DNA from: Monomorium pharaonis
Lineage: Eukaryota > Arthropoda > Insecta > Hymenoptera > Formicidae
Assembly (NCBI RefSeq): GCF_013373865.1
Contig: NC_050467.1
Span: forward strand, 24,016,996-24,080,995
Length of the DNA: 64,000 nt
Reading direction: 5' to 3'
Below, one piece after another: positions 12,031-24,300 of this stretch. Each line of letters begins with the position of its first letter. Positions within the stretch are counted from its first letter, which is position 1. Both the position numbers and the translations under genes were made by a program. The notes below the pieces were generated by a model. The model was not told the DNA's origin. It did no database searches and saw only the letters and a list, made by a program, of their open reading frames with translations.

Positions 12031-14543
12031 ATGGTTAATATTCCGATAATCACATTCTCAAATGGATTCAAAATGCCGAGTTTGGGCCTCGGAACTTACA
12101 AGGTATGTATTTCATAACGAGTGATGGGAGTGTACGTTTACGTATGCGCGAGTTACATCATGAATTGCGCAATTTATGCGCGCCTCGTTTGAATCTCAAA
12201 CCGAATCCGCGTCAAAATTGCAATGAAGCGATCGATCTTATATCGCTGCATTTGTCCTCCACGATTAAACCCTTTTATTTCAACATAATGATAATTTTTA
12301 TTTTATATTTTTACCGGAGATTTTATTTTTATTTGTCAAACCTTGTCTACTGACTGTAATTTATATTTTCTTTTTTTGGAAAAAAACAGTCCCAAATGGG
12401 AAATGTGAAGAAAGCTGTTAAGGACGCAATAGAACTTGGATATCGTCATATCGATACAGCTTCTTTTTATGATAATGAAAAAGAGATAGGAGAAGCCATT
12501 CGTGAAGTAATCAAAGATGGTAAGGTGGCTAGAGAAGATTTATTTATTACCACAAAGGTAAGCTTAATGATAAATACGATGCGAATATTTATTTCGAATA
12601 TTATTTTGTTCGCTACTAAACTCAAAATAATTCATATTTTATAAGAAAAATTTAATAAATATAAGAATTTAAATTAAATTTTATTTTCTAAATTTAATTG
12701 TATTACTTCTTTTGTAGCTGTGGAATAATTGTCACAAAGAAGAGCTTGTTGTCCCAGCCTGTAAACAATCATTGGCCAATCTTGGTTTAGATTATGTGGA
12801 TCTCTATTTAGTTCACTGGCCATTCGCTTTCAAGGTAAACATTAACGTGAAGCAATTAAAAAAATGGTTTTGTACTTTTGACTATATGTACAATAATTTA
12901 TGCGAGATGTTGCATGGTAATGAGTTGATTTCCACATACATGTAATTACACAGCTTTTTATCTAATAGTAAAAATAAAAAATTATCAAAGAAGTTAAGGA
13001 AAAAAATGTTCAAGTTTTTTAATCTATAAAAAATGGAGCATATAGTTATGGACGATATTTATAGCTATATTCTTAATGATATTAATTAGAACATGACTAT
13101 TAATTGTAAATTCATATTTATGAAGAAACAACCAAGAATATTATTTAATAATTTTCAAATTGTGGTGTTATGATTAATTATAAGATTATGATGATTTGTC
13201 TTTTAGGAAGGGGATGATCGGCTACCTACAGATGCTGCTGGAAATCTTGTTGAATCGGATACCGATTACTTGGAAACATGGAGAGGAATGGAAGAATGCA
13301 TTTTCGAAGGTTTAACCCGCAGTATTGGAATCAGTAATTTCAATTCTGAGCAAATTACCCGTTTACTTGAATCGGCTAAAATTCAACCAGTCAATAATCA
13401 AGTATGCGATATTATTTTAAAGCATTCTACAATCATATTTTTTATCAGCTTTACATTTTTGAATAATTTAAGTTATATCTTTTCAATGAATCAATTTTCT
13501 CTAGTTTTTGTATATTTTTAAAATGTTTAAAGTTTTTAAACAATTTACAGATCCTATATTAATATAAAATTTTGTTGTAGATTGAAGTTAATATAAATGT
13601 AAACCAGGAGAAATTAGTGGATTTTTGCAAGAAACATGATATTACAGTAACTGCTTATTCTCCTTTGGGACAACCTGGAAATTCGTCAGGCATTGACAAT
13701 AAATTAGATAACCCTGTAATATTGGAATTTGCAAAAAAATATAATAAAACACCGGCGCAAGTAGCACTTCGCTATGTGGTACGTAAGAAAAAACAGAACT
13801 CTTTTTTTCTATAATTAAAAGAAATATAATCATATATATTTTCTTTTTTAGTATCAGCAGGGAACTGTGCCGATACCTAAATCTGTAACTAAAAGTCGAA
13901 TTAAAGAAAACATGGAAATTTTTGACTTCACATTAACATCCGATGAGATGGACGCTATCCGTAAACTCGGCACTGGTGAAAGAGTAGCATATTTCCTCGC
14001 GTAAGCATAAAAACAATATGCAAGATATCTTACATTTTATCATACCTTTTTCCAAGAATATTTTAGAGTCTCGACATTAAAAAATATTTTATCAAATAAC
14101 ATTTTTAAATATTATCCTTCGGACAGTATTAACTTCTGATTTTAGGCAATCTGTAATTTGTTTCAGAATTCAGAACAGAATTCTACATATATTTTTATGT
14201 GCTATGTAATGTAAACTATTTAAGAAGAAATATTAGACAAGAATTGAAAAATACACATTTTAATAAAATATATATTAAAATACACACATACGTATATACA
14301 CACACATGCACATTAAGATATTTGATGCAAATTAGTGACTATTTAAAGTAGGTTTTGGACAAAGCCTACTTAAGTCTAAAATTAGAGCCTCTTAAATAAA
14401 CATTAAAGAATCGAATTACAGATTGCATTATAATGTGCGACATTATAATAAGACGCATATTTGCATTTTTTCTAACAATTTTTTTGTTTTTATGTTATAG
14501 TGCGAAAGATTTCAAATACTTTCCTTTCAACATTCCATTTTAA
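12031..14543 (+). CDS. Aldo-keto reductase AKR-2 (AKR1-like)
   Basis: Seven coding exons: 12031-12102, 12390-12557, 12718-12834, 13207-13401, 13581-13778, 13852-14000, 14501-14543, all GT-AG, giving 313 aa. It has the most introns of the four array members. Catalytic tetrad visible: Asp46/Tyr51 (YRHIDTASFY), Lys80 (ITTK), His113 (VHWP). Also SIGISNFN, TAYSPLGQP, IPKSVTKSRIKENM and the terminal PFNIPF. Oddities: the usual NQVECHP strand after the SNFN helix reads NNQIEVNINVNQEKL, losing the conserved Cys-His-Pro, and the loop between AYSPLG and the next helix is shortened. These changes near the substrate pocket suggest a changed specificity, although the reading frame and tetrad are intact. 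AATAAA at 14698. Confidence 0.92.
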
Positions 14544-16725
14544 ATGAAATCCATATGACAAGGAGGGAGAAGAAAGAAAAAAGATAAATGTGTTTATGGA
14601 AAACAATAGAAAAAACTTTGAAAAAATTTATACACATACACACAATATTTTAATATATTTTGTTATTTAAAGAGCTGTGCTTTTGACATGAAGTATAAAT
14701 AAAAATTCTTAAACTCTAATTATTTTTTTATAAGCCGCAAATATAAATAAAATAGTGATTGAGAAATACATTAATTAAATACGGCTTAGTAAAATTTTTT
14801 TGGAATTCGCAAGTAGATAACGTCGGAAATTTATTGAACGTAGGAAAGACAGCAGGAAACAACTCGTAACATCGTAGATAATCGTATTAGTATCCCCTTT
14901 TAAAAGTGCATGTTCTCACGACAGTGTTTGAAGCTCGCTCGACCCTTGGTCTACCCAATTACAGCTATTGGACGTCACGAAAAATTTCAAGGCCTGGGCT
15001 AAGACCACTTGTACAAAGCGAATTTTTTATCCGCTCCGTATAATACGTAATATAACATCCGAAATATTATAAAGCACGTTTTAATCTATACGTGAAAATC
15101 TCACGTGTTGCAATGATTGTAAATCGATATTAGGAGCTTTAAAAGTTGGTGGAAAATCCTAACGCCTTGATACCTTTTGTTTCAATTACACTGAGCGTCA
15201 ATGTTTATAAAACTACGCTCTTACGGAGTATCGTTTATTACGAGTCGTATCGCTGTACGCTGTACTGGAAAAAATTTTTTCAATTTTAATAAGATTCATG
15301 CTTTTGTTTTCTATTTTGTGCAAGGTATTTTATTTTCTGTGATCTTTCTTTAAAATATTCTTGTTTAATTATTGATATAAAAGAATAATACCGATTGGAA
15401 CTGAGAGAAAGAAATGAATGATTAATAGTTTAATTTCAATTGATAAATAAAAAGTATTGAGATACTTAAGATAATTTATAAATTTTTATTCATTTTTGCA
15501 CATTATTGTGCTAGAAAGATATTTGGTTATTATTTAAATCATGAATTAGTTTTATCATTATTAATATGATGCTTTTATATCATAGATTTTCTTTTGTGAA
15601 AATATTTCGTTATTCTATTACTTTATTACATATTCTAATTAAATACTTTGTTACTTTATAAAATCTAAGAATGAAGAAAAGTCAATTAGATTATCTATTA
15701 ATTTTTTCCTGGAAAACTTTCGAATTTATTTAAAAATCACAGGTCTCTGCATATCAGATAATTATTGAATCTATTAAAATAGCTTTCCTAGAAAAAAAAG
15801 AAGATACGTCGTGACAGTTTCGGCGTATAACCATTTCATTATCAATTTTATTTAGCGGGTTTATTAAATCCTACGTTACTGTGAATGAAACTTTGTTCTT
15901 CCGTAAGGAGCCGTCAAGGGCCTGATTCATTGTTCCAAATGTTCTAAACGGTCGCTGTAACTTTCCATGGTGCCGGATAGGAGAATTCAGCCGTCACCAT
16001 TACGTAGTCATATGAATCAGCATTGTCGTAGACTACTGACAACGTGTTGTGTGAGTGTTACGTATCAACAGTAACGTCATTATGCACAAATTATGAGAAA
16101 AGTGTGTAATTCCATGAAGGTCAAAATTCTAAAGTGGCTACCATTTTTTAAATAAAAATTAAGGCGGTTCCATTTCTGCATAAACTATACATGTGAATTA
16201 TTTTATGAATAAATGTTTATATCTGCAAAATTAGTTTTTGTCTTTTTAATGCTACTATTTTTTAATGCTAAATAACCATATGTTATGGTAAATTATTCGC
16301 TTTTTGGAACTTTATCTTTTACTACATATATTTAGCTTATCTAAAAACAGAACAACACTCGCCTTTTTAAATAAAATGATAAACTGCACATGCAACACCA
16401 TGATGTTGCGAAACTGATACAACATATATAAATTATATTAAAAAACAATAAAAATAATTATCTCAGAAGTAAGACTAACAATTATATGCTAAAAGATAAC
16501 AATTGCATTAATTAAAACAATTCGAGTATACAGACTATAATATTCAACAAGCTAAATATCGCTTCGAGGTGAATTGTGATAAATTTTTGAATGACGTGTT
16601 AAGATCAAATCACCAATGCCGGCACACCACATAAATGCGGCAACGGCAAGTTGTGTTGTGAGTCGGAATAAATCGATTTTGTCGTTGCGAAGCCAATCCT
16701 CAGGGTCCTCCTAAGTGGGGACGTT
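14544..16725. other. AKR-2/AKR-3 spacer
   Basis: Long spacer. AT-rich except for islands at ~14815-15260 and ~15790-16090, which are richer in G+C and CpG but contain no recognisable protein, tRNA or repeat. They could be regulatory or remnants of a decayed gene; I cannot tell. The last 200 bases belong to the AKR-3 promoter. Confidence 0.4.
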
Positions 16726-16800
16726 TATAAAAGGAACTGGTGAACCCAAGCAGCCAGCATTGCATCGTTGGTTAGACTGGTGATCTCCACGTGGCAGCGC
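16726..16800 (+). promoter_or_regulatory. Core promoter of AKR-3 (TATA)
   Basis: TATAAAAG at 16726-16733 is followed ~25-30 bases downstream by GCATTGCATCGTTGGTTAG, which resembles the same region of AKR-4 (ACATTGCATTGTTGATCG after TATAAAAAG at 21232). The shared arrangement supports a real, duplicated core promoter. ATG at 16842. Confidence 0.65.
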
Positions 16801-16841
16801 GGATTCGAATATCTTTTTTATAACGTTGATTCAAGTGACGC

Positions 16842-19096
16842 ATGATCAGAATGGTCTTAAACGCGCCGAAAGTGAAATTTTACAACGGCAACGAAGTGCC
16901 GATCCTTGGCCTGGGCACATGGAAGGCAAGTTGCTTTTTCTGGCTTTTTCCGCGGCATTTTCTTAAGTCCTTAAGTCGTTGGTTAGTTTAGACATTCTTG
17001 ACAACGATATGTGTATATGTATTTTATCATCGGGTCGTATTTTGTGGAATTAGTGGAGAGATAGATATTATGTCATACTCTTTCCATATGCGAGAATTTC
17101 TTATCTGAAGCTCTCGTTTCCGCAGATTCATTCAGTTAAATTATTCTGTTTTTATCAAACCAGATAACGTCAGATATATGTAATTAGATTTTATGGAGTC
17201 ATGTGACGGTGTAAGACGCGTTTCATTTATGTCAAGATTTTTATAAAAAAAAAAAACATTTTGACATTAAAATCAATTCTAAGATATGATTTTCTGTAAA
17301 AAAGTTTATCAAAATTTTTACAAGTCAATCAGTTCAATTGCGTCAGAGACTTTGCATATTGCTGTGAATATCTACAATTAATACATGTACACATAAAATC
17401 TTACTGAGAAATTTTTTTCGGTTTGCATACTTTGACTTTAGGGGGTATTTTCAAGGTTAGTTTCGTCCGAAGACGAAAACTAGACGTGCTCGACCTCCCA
17501 CGGGGATATGTGGTCATATGACGTCGTGAGGTGTAATATACTTTGACTTTATAAGGTTTAATTGGTTATGGAATTAATGACAGTAAAATGCTAAAGTAAG
17601 GCATTTATTGTATTCATTATTATAATGTTCTAATTTAAATTCTAATTTAATTACACTTTTTAGCATATAAAACAAGCTGTATTTTAGAATTTTTTCATGT
17701 CATTAGTTATTAGAACTGACTGGTTAAAGATCACAAATATGACAGAAACAGATACATGCAATGTTTTATGCTTTTATTTCAGGCAGTGCCATATATAAAA
17801 AATTTAAGAAGTGAAAACTGAGATCTTAATTGAGATAGTAAAAATTTGTTTAATGTGACAGAAGAATATTTAATGAATACTCTTGCATAAATTATATATT
17901 ATTATTTAAACATTTTATTTCTTTGTTTACTTTTTATTATTTTTTTTATAATTTCTTATTTTGTCTTAATACACAAGTTTTTTTTTTAAATTTCTTTGGA
18001 AATGAAAAATTTTGTAACTCTTACGTGATTTTATGTCATTTTATATCATCACTTTTATTACATGTTTTCTTTATCAGCTTAAGTGCAAATATGTTATGCA
18101 ATCTATGGCTCAATAGCTGATGATTATAAAGCACATTCTAATCTGAACTAATAAATTATCATCATATCTATATTTATTGCTTAATATCACCAAAGGAATA
18201 TAATTTTTAATTGTAAAATGATTTGTAAGATTATAAATAATTTTTTAATGAATATATTACATTATATTTGTTTTTAATTTCTTTTATATGATTATAATTA
18301 AAATCTCATCTATTTGTTCTCTAAAAATGTAATGTCAAAATAATATTAAGTCTCTCTGATTAGTTTATTATAGATCTTTTTTAAGAAAAAGAATCAACCT
18401 TAAATTGATAAAGGATTTAATTTTTATTCGATTTTATTTCAGTCTAAACCAGGAGAAGTTACACAAGCTGTAAAAGATGCCATTGACATTGGCTACAGAC
18501 ATATTGATGGTGCGCATGTTTATGGCAATGAGAAAGAGGTCGGTGCTGCTATTCAGGCGAAAATAGCGGAAGGCGTTGTGAAGAGAGAAGATCTATTTAT
18601 TACCAGCAAACTGTGGAATACTTTTCATAGACCTAACCTGGTTGAACCAGCTCTCAGACAAACGTTAGACGATCTTGGTCTTGATTATGTAGATCTCTAT
18701 TTAATTCATTGGCCATTTGGATATAAAGAAGGTGAAGCGCTTTTTCCTACAAATCCTGATGGTAGTACCGCAGTCAGCGATGTAGATTACGTTGACACTT
18801 GGAAAGCTATGGAAGACGTGTTGGCCAAGGGTTTGACGAAAAACATTGGTATCAGTAATTTTAATTCCGAGCAGATTACCAGATTACTTAAGAATGCAAA
18901 AGTCAAACCTGTTACAAACCAGGTAAATCAAAATCAGTAATAATTGAAAGAATTTTGGTAATTAATTTTTAGTTTAATTTAATAATGTTAATTTATGAAT
19001 TTAAGATAAGATGTAATTTTAAAAAGGCAAACATTGAATAAAATATAATAAAATTCTTTTTTTTATTTATTAATATTTTAATTTATTTTACATAGA

Positions 19097-19147
<51 letters not shown>

Positions 19148-20128
19148 GTGTAGTGTAAAGAATTATTTCTATAGATATTTATTAATTTTGTTTCTTGTTA
19201 TTTCAGGTTGAATGTCATCCATACTTAACACAAAAGAAATTGTCAGACTTCTGCAAGGAAAAGGACATTCTTATTACGGCGTACAGTCCACTCGGATCAC
19301 CAGATAGACCATGGGCCAAACCAGATGATCCAAAATTGTTGGAAGATAAGAAATTGATTGAACTTGGACAAAAATACAACAAGACTCCTGCACAAATAGT
19401 AATTCGTTATCAAGTATGTTATTAATATTAATATCTCGAGCGCACTCTTTCTAATATAAATTAAATATGTTAAATATAGTTTTAATTTTTTAAAATAATG
19501 TTTTGAAATTTGAAATGTTTGTGACAATTTAATGTTTTGATTATTATATATTAATTCGAAATTTTAATAACTATTTGCAGTTGGATCGTGGTCATATAGT
19601 AATTCCAAAGTCAGTTACCAAGTCACGAATCGCTCAGAACTCGGAGGTATTTGACTTTAAACTTTCACCGGAAGACATTGCTTATATTGATTCCTTTGAT
19701 TGCAATGGAAGAATTTGTGGATTGCATCAGTAAGGGCTTATTACTAGATTACATTTATAAAAATATTTCATACAAGTTATAAGTTTATATTTAAAACGAG
19801 TTTATAAAAGTTAACGCGTTATTAAGTGTCATTCTTGTTTTACATATAATTTTTTGTTTATTTTTAATTGATTGGCTCATGCATTTACAATAATTATTTT
19901 GGTGGTAAACTCAGTGGTAAATATTGGATATATTTTGAATAAATTTGAACTTGGATTTTCTTGGTACAGAGAACAAGCTTAATAGCGTGCTAGCATTTTT
20001 ATAAGCATTCTAAATACGGACAGCATATAATAATTATATTAAGTTGCAGTATATTAATATTTCTGTTTTTATTTTTCATTTTCAGTGTGAGTTCCAGCCC
20101 ATATTACCCGTTCAGTATTCCCTTCTAA
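16842..20128 (+). CDS. Aldo-keto reductase AKR-3 (AKR1-like)
   Basis: Five coding exons: 16842-16925, 18443-18922, 19207-19413, 19581-19729, 20086-20128, giving 320 aa. Intron 1 uses a GC donor (AAG|GCAAGT); the others are GT-AG. The 480-bp exon 2 fuses what are three exons in AKR-2. Catalytic Asp50/Tyr55 (YRHIDGAHVY), Lys84 (ITSK), His117 (IHWP); also NIGISNFN, NQVECHPYLTQKKL, TAYSPLGSPDRPWAKPDDP, IPKSVTKSRIAQN and the terminal YYPFSIPF. The start could be Met1 or Met4 (MIRMVL); both are in frame. Closest relative is AKR-4, with the same exon structure. The YRHID-G-A has Gly where paralogs have Cys or Thr. Expected to be a cytosolic NADPH-dependent carbonyl reductase with unknown substrate. 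Confidence 0.93.
19100..19144. repeat. (GC)n(GT)n microsatellite
   Basis: Alternating GC dinucleotides run into GT dinucleotides inside AKR-3 intron 2. Alternating purine-pyrimidine sequence of this kind can adopt Z-DNA. Likely polymorphic in length. Confidence 0.9.
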
Positions 20129-20437
20129 GCAATCAAAAGCAAGTGAGATCATGATATGTCTACGTGTGTCTTTTACTAAACTTTTTTCATTCAAATATAT
20201 CTTTAAACTACTTATTGTTTGTTTGTCTATACACACAGATTTTAATACTACACTAGATCGTACTACCAATGGCCAAGAAGTTTTATTAGGTATCCAATTT
20301 CAACCATTTTTTGAAAATTATCTTTAATAATATTAGCCATACAAAAAATGGCGACTATGTGTATTAGTATATATGTATAATTTTTATGAGGATAAGGGGG
20401 GGGGGATTATTAACATTGATGATGGCTAAAACTGAAT

Positions 20438-20966
20438 ATCCTGCCATGACAATAATTTTCCAGGCTCTAAAACAAGCGATCTAGAGTCATATTATCTGTG
20501 TGAATATATAAATATTATATCTTTTATTATATATCCTTATAATATTATTTTTATATACGTAAACAATAAGCATCTTTTCGTGCGTTATCATTTTTCAAAT
20601 ACTAATTTTTTAAATAAAATTTAATTATATTAAAACTTGTGCACGTGTGTTAAAATAAAAGAATTTTTACAGTGTACAAAATGTCATTAAAACAAATTAT
20701 TATTACTAATTGAGAGATGTTTCGGCGTTAATTATATGTTAAATTACTTGACTTTGCAATCGCAAAAACAACACGCGCAAAATTCTTCTTACCATTTGCA
20801 CGTGTTTATCAGATCTCTAAAACATCCTGCCGTGACAATAACTTTCCAGGCTCTAAAACCAGCGATCTAGAGTCATATAATCTGTGTGAATATATAAATA
20901 ATATTATATCTTATATCTTTTATTATATATCTTTATAATATTATTTTTATATACGTAAACAATACT
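20438..20966. repeat. Direct duplication in AKR-3 3' flank
   Basis: About 130 bp at 20438-20569 is repeated at 20826-20966 with ~90% identity and a small internal expansion. Both copies run from CCTGCC(A/G)TGACAATAA through CCAGGCTCTAAAAC to TATACGTAAACAATA. Located 0.3-0.8 kb downstream of the AKR-3 stop; function unknown. The stretch also has a G-run at 20396-20405. Confidence 0.85.
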
Positions 20967-21231
20967 AAAACATGGTCATATATCATATTGTTTGAGTTTT
21001 ATTCCATTTTGAGTGAACTAAACGCAATTATCGGGAAAATAAATTCCTACTTTTTCCATTTTACGACGACTGATAATTCGGTGGCTCGGTCGTGCAGAAT
21101 GTAAAGTCAGGTAAAGTTTTAGTAGAAAAAGAGTGATCGACGTTTGCTAACAACTAGAACTTTTTCGATCTTCCCTGGAGAAAAAAAGTGACGTAGATAC
21201 CTTTTGATTCCCCTTTACCGAACTAGTGGAT

Positions 21232-21300
21232 TATAAAAAGAGGAAAACGAGGCGAAACATTGCATTGTTGATCGTACTGACGATTACTTTTGTGTGCCAA
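21232..21300 (+). promoter_or_regulatory. Core promoter of AKR-4 (TATA)
   Basis: TATAAAAAG at 21232-21240, followed ~25 bases later by ACATTGCATTGTTGATCG, matching the AKR-3 promoter layout. The AKR-4 ATG is at 21342. Confidence 0.65.
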
Positions 21301-21341
21301 TATTTCGTACAGTGTATTATATTGGAATTATTGACGGAACG

Positions 21342-24300
21342 ATGAACGTACCGAAACTGAATTTTTACAATGGCAACAAAGTGCCGATTCTCGGCTTGGG
21401 CACATGGGAGGCAAGTGTCTTTTGTTGTGTTTTTTTATTTGATCTAGATATCTTTTATTATGATGTAATTAGAGATGTGCATTATTTGAAATAGATGCAT
21501 TTAAAATAGAAATATAAAATATAAAATGCTTATTTTTATGCATTTTGTATTTAAAATTTTTTTAGAAACTATTTTACATTTTGATTTAAATGGTATTTAT
21601 AATTTTTTATTTCCAATGTATTTTTCTTGCAAAAAGTTAATTGAAGTATTAAATATTAATTACATAAGGATGCCACTAATACTAATAGCAGTAAGAAAAA
21701 TAAATAATAAAATAATAAATTTTAAACAAATATCTAAATATAAAAGTCTTAATATTTATATAAATAACAATTTTTATTTTAAAAACCATTGTAAAATATC
21801 TATTTTTAAAATTTCCTATTTTTAATGGGTGTCTAAAAATTATTTTGCATTTTATATTTCGCAAAACTAGAGTATAAGTAAGCACTGCTTAAATTAAAGT
21901 ATTACATATACAATACATATACAATATATGTGAAGCAGGAAATTACACATTTCTTTAAATCCATCATCACATCCATTAAAATTGAAAATATTTAAATTTT
22001 TTAGCATTATTATTTTTTAGAACTTAGGCTGAATATCATATGGATGATAAGAAAATGTATAATTCCCTGTTTTATATTTAATCTTCAGGCAGTGTTTAAG
22101 TATGTTTTGTGATAAGAATAATGTGAACACGTGTTCACATATTCAAGGAAAACAAAAACTGCTAGGAGTTAAACAAAATAAAAAAAGTTTATTTTTACAT
22201 TGGTAAAAAAACAATCTTGCTACTTGTATTTTATTTTGTAGTATATATATACATTTTATTTATTATTAAATTATTTTCTTTTTTTAATTTTTACAATTTA
22301 TTGTCAGTACAAGCCTTACCTTTCTGAATTCTAATATAATGTGATTATAATGTAATTGTAGATAATTTTTATCTATAATATCATATAATTATACCATCGA
22401 TAAATATTTGTAATCTCTATGTGATATTTTTGTCACTTTATATATTTATTTTTACAATGTGCAAGCACAATTTTATAATTGCTCATCTAGAATTTCTTAT
22501 TTTATACTAGTAGGAGATAATTGTACGTGAGATAATTGTCCTGAGTCATATATTAGTATTTTTAAAAATTATTTCTTATTTTTATGACAAAAGCTCCCAT
22601 TTAATATATTCTTCAATATTCTTTTATATATAAATCTTTCTTGAAGAGGATAATTGATTACAACATAGAAACAGTGTAAATTTAATTTAATTTCAGCCTG
22701 AAGCAGGAGAAATTACACAAACTATAAAAGATGCTATTGATCTTGGCTATAGACATTTCGATTGTGCACAATTTTACGGCAATGAGAAGCAAATCGGTGC
22801 TGCTTTCCAGACAAAAATAACGGAGGGCGTTGTGAAGAGAGAAGATCTGTTTATTACAAGCAAGCTGTGGAACACTTTTCACAGTCCTCATCTAGTTGAA
22901 CCAGCTCTCAAGAAAACGCTAACCGATTTTGATTTTGATTATTTAGATCTTTATTTAATTCACTGGCCATTGGGATGCAAAGAGGGTGAAGATCTTTATC
23001 CTATAAATCCTGATGGTAACGTTGCACTCAGTGACGTAGATTATCTTGATACTTGGAAAGCTATGGAAGACGTACTGTCCAAAGGTCTGACGAAAAACAT
23101 CGGCGTCAGTAACTTTAATTCCGAGCAGATTACCAGGTTACTTGAAAATGCGACGGTTAAACCTGTTACGAATCAAGTAAATAAACTACAGTAATAATAA
23201 TGATAATAATAATAATAAACTTGGAGATGATCTTCACTTAAAAATCTGCCAGTGACGTTTAAACGTGGTCCATTGTATCTCCGATAAAGATTACAAAATA
23301 AGAAACGAAAATAAAAACAAAATAAGAGTTCAGATTCGCGACTTGTTGAGTCGGTCGCTCTGATACAGATCCATATCTCATAAATAAATGCTTATATTTG
23401 AAAGAAATTTGCTAGTAATAATTACATTTTAATTCAATATAATTACATTGTTATGTAAATTTATAAATTATTTCAAAATAGGACATTATTTTGAAGAATC
23501 AGAAGTTTAAGAAAGATAAAGAAAATCCTTTTTAATATTTATCAGCAGTTGATTTATGCATTTTACAAAGCAAACATTCATATAATAAGAAATGTAAAGT
23601 ATTACCTTTATTACTAATGTTATTATTTTTATATTGTCTTAGGTTGAATGTCATCCATACTTAACGCAAAAGAAACTGTCCGCATTTTGCAAGGAAAGAG
23701 ACATTCTTATTACAGCTTACAGTCCACTCGGATCACCGCAGAGGCCATGGGCTAAGCCAGATGAGCCAAAATTATTGGAAGATAAGAAATTAATTAAGTT
23801 CGGGCAGAAGTACAATAAGACTCCCGCACAAATACTAATTCGTTATCAAGTATGTTATTAAGATATTAATATCTTTTTTTAAACACTAGAACATTACAGG
23901 CGCGCGCTGCGCGCGCGCTATTTGACTTTTTACTTTAAAAATAATAATAATTGCAATTTGATTTTCTCTATCTTTCGTTTACATTAATCAAACGTCTTCT
24001 GCAATTTTGAATAAAAAAATGTAAAGTTTAATTATACATACATACATACATACATACATACATACATACATACATACATACATACATACATACATACATA
24101 CATACATACATACATACATACATACATACATACATACATACATACATACATACATACATACATACATACCTACATACCTACCTACATACATACAGACCAA
24201 CATACATACCTACTTGCATACTTACTGCTACCTAGCTACCTAGCTACCTAGCTACATATTTATCTAGTTACGCTCGCTCGTTTGCTCCCTCCCTCCCGCC

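Noticed and set aside
23988..24203. Open frame encoding a Cys-Met-Tyr-Val repeat on the minus strand
   Set aside because: Translation of the CATA microsatellite.
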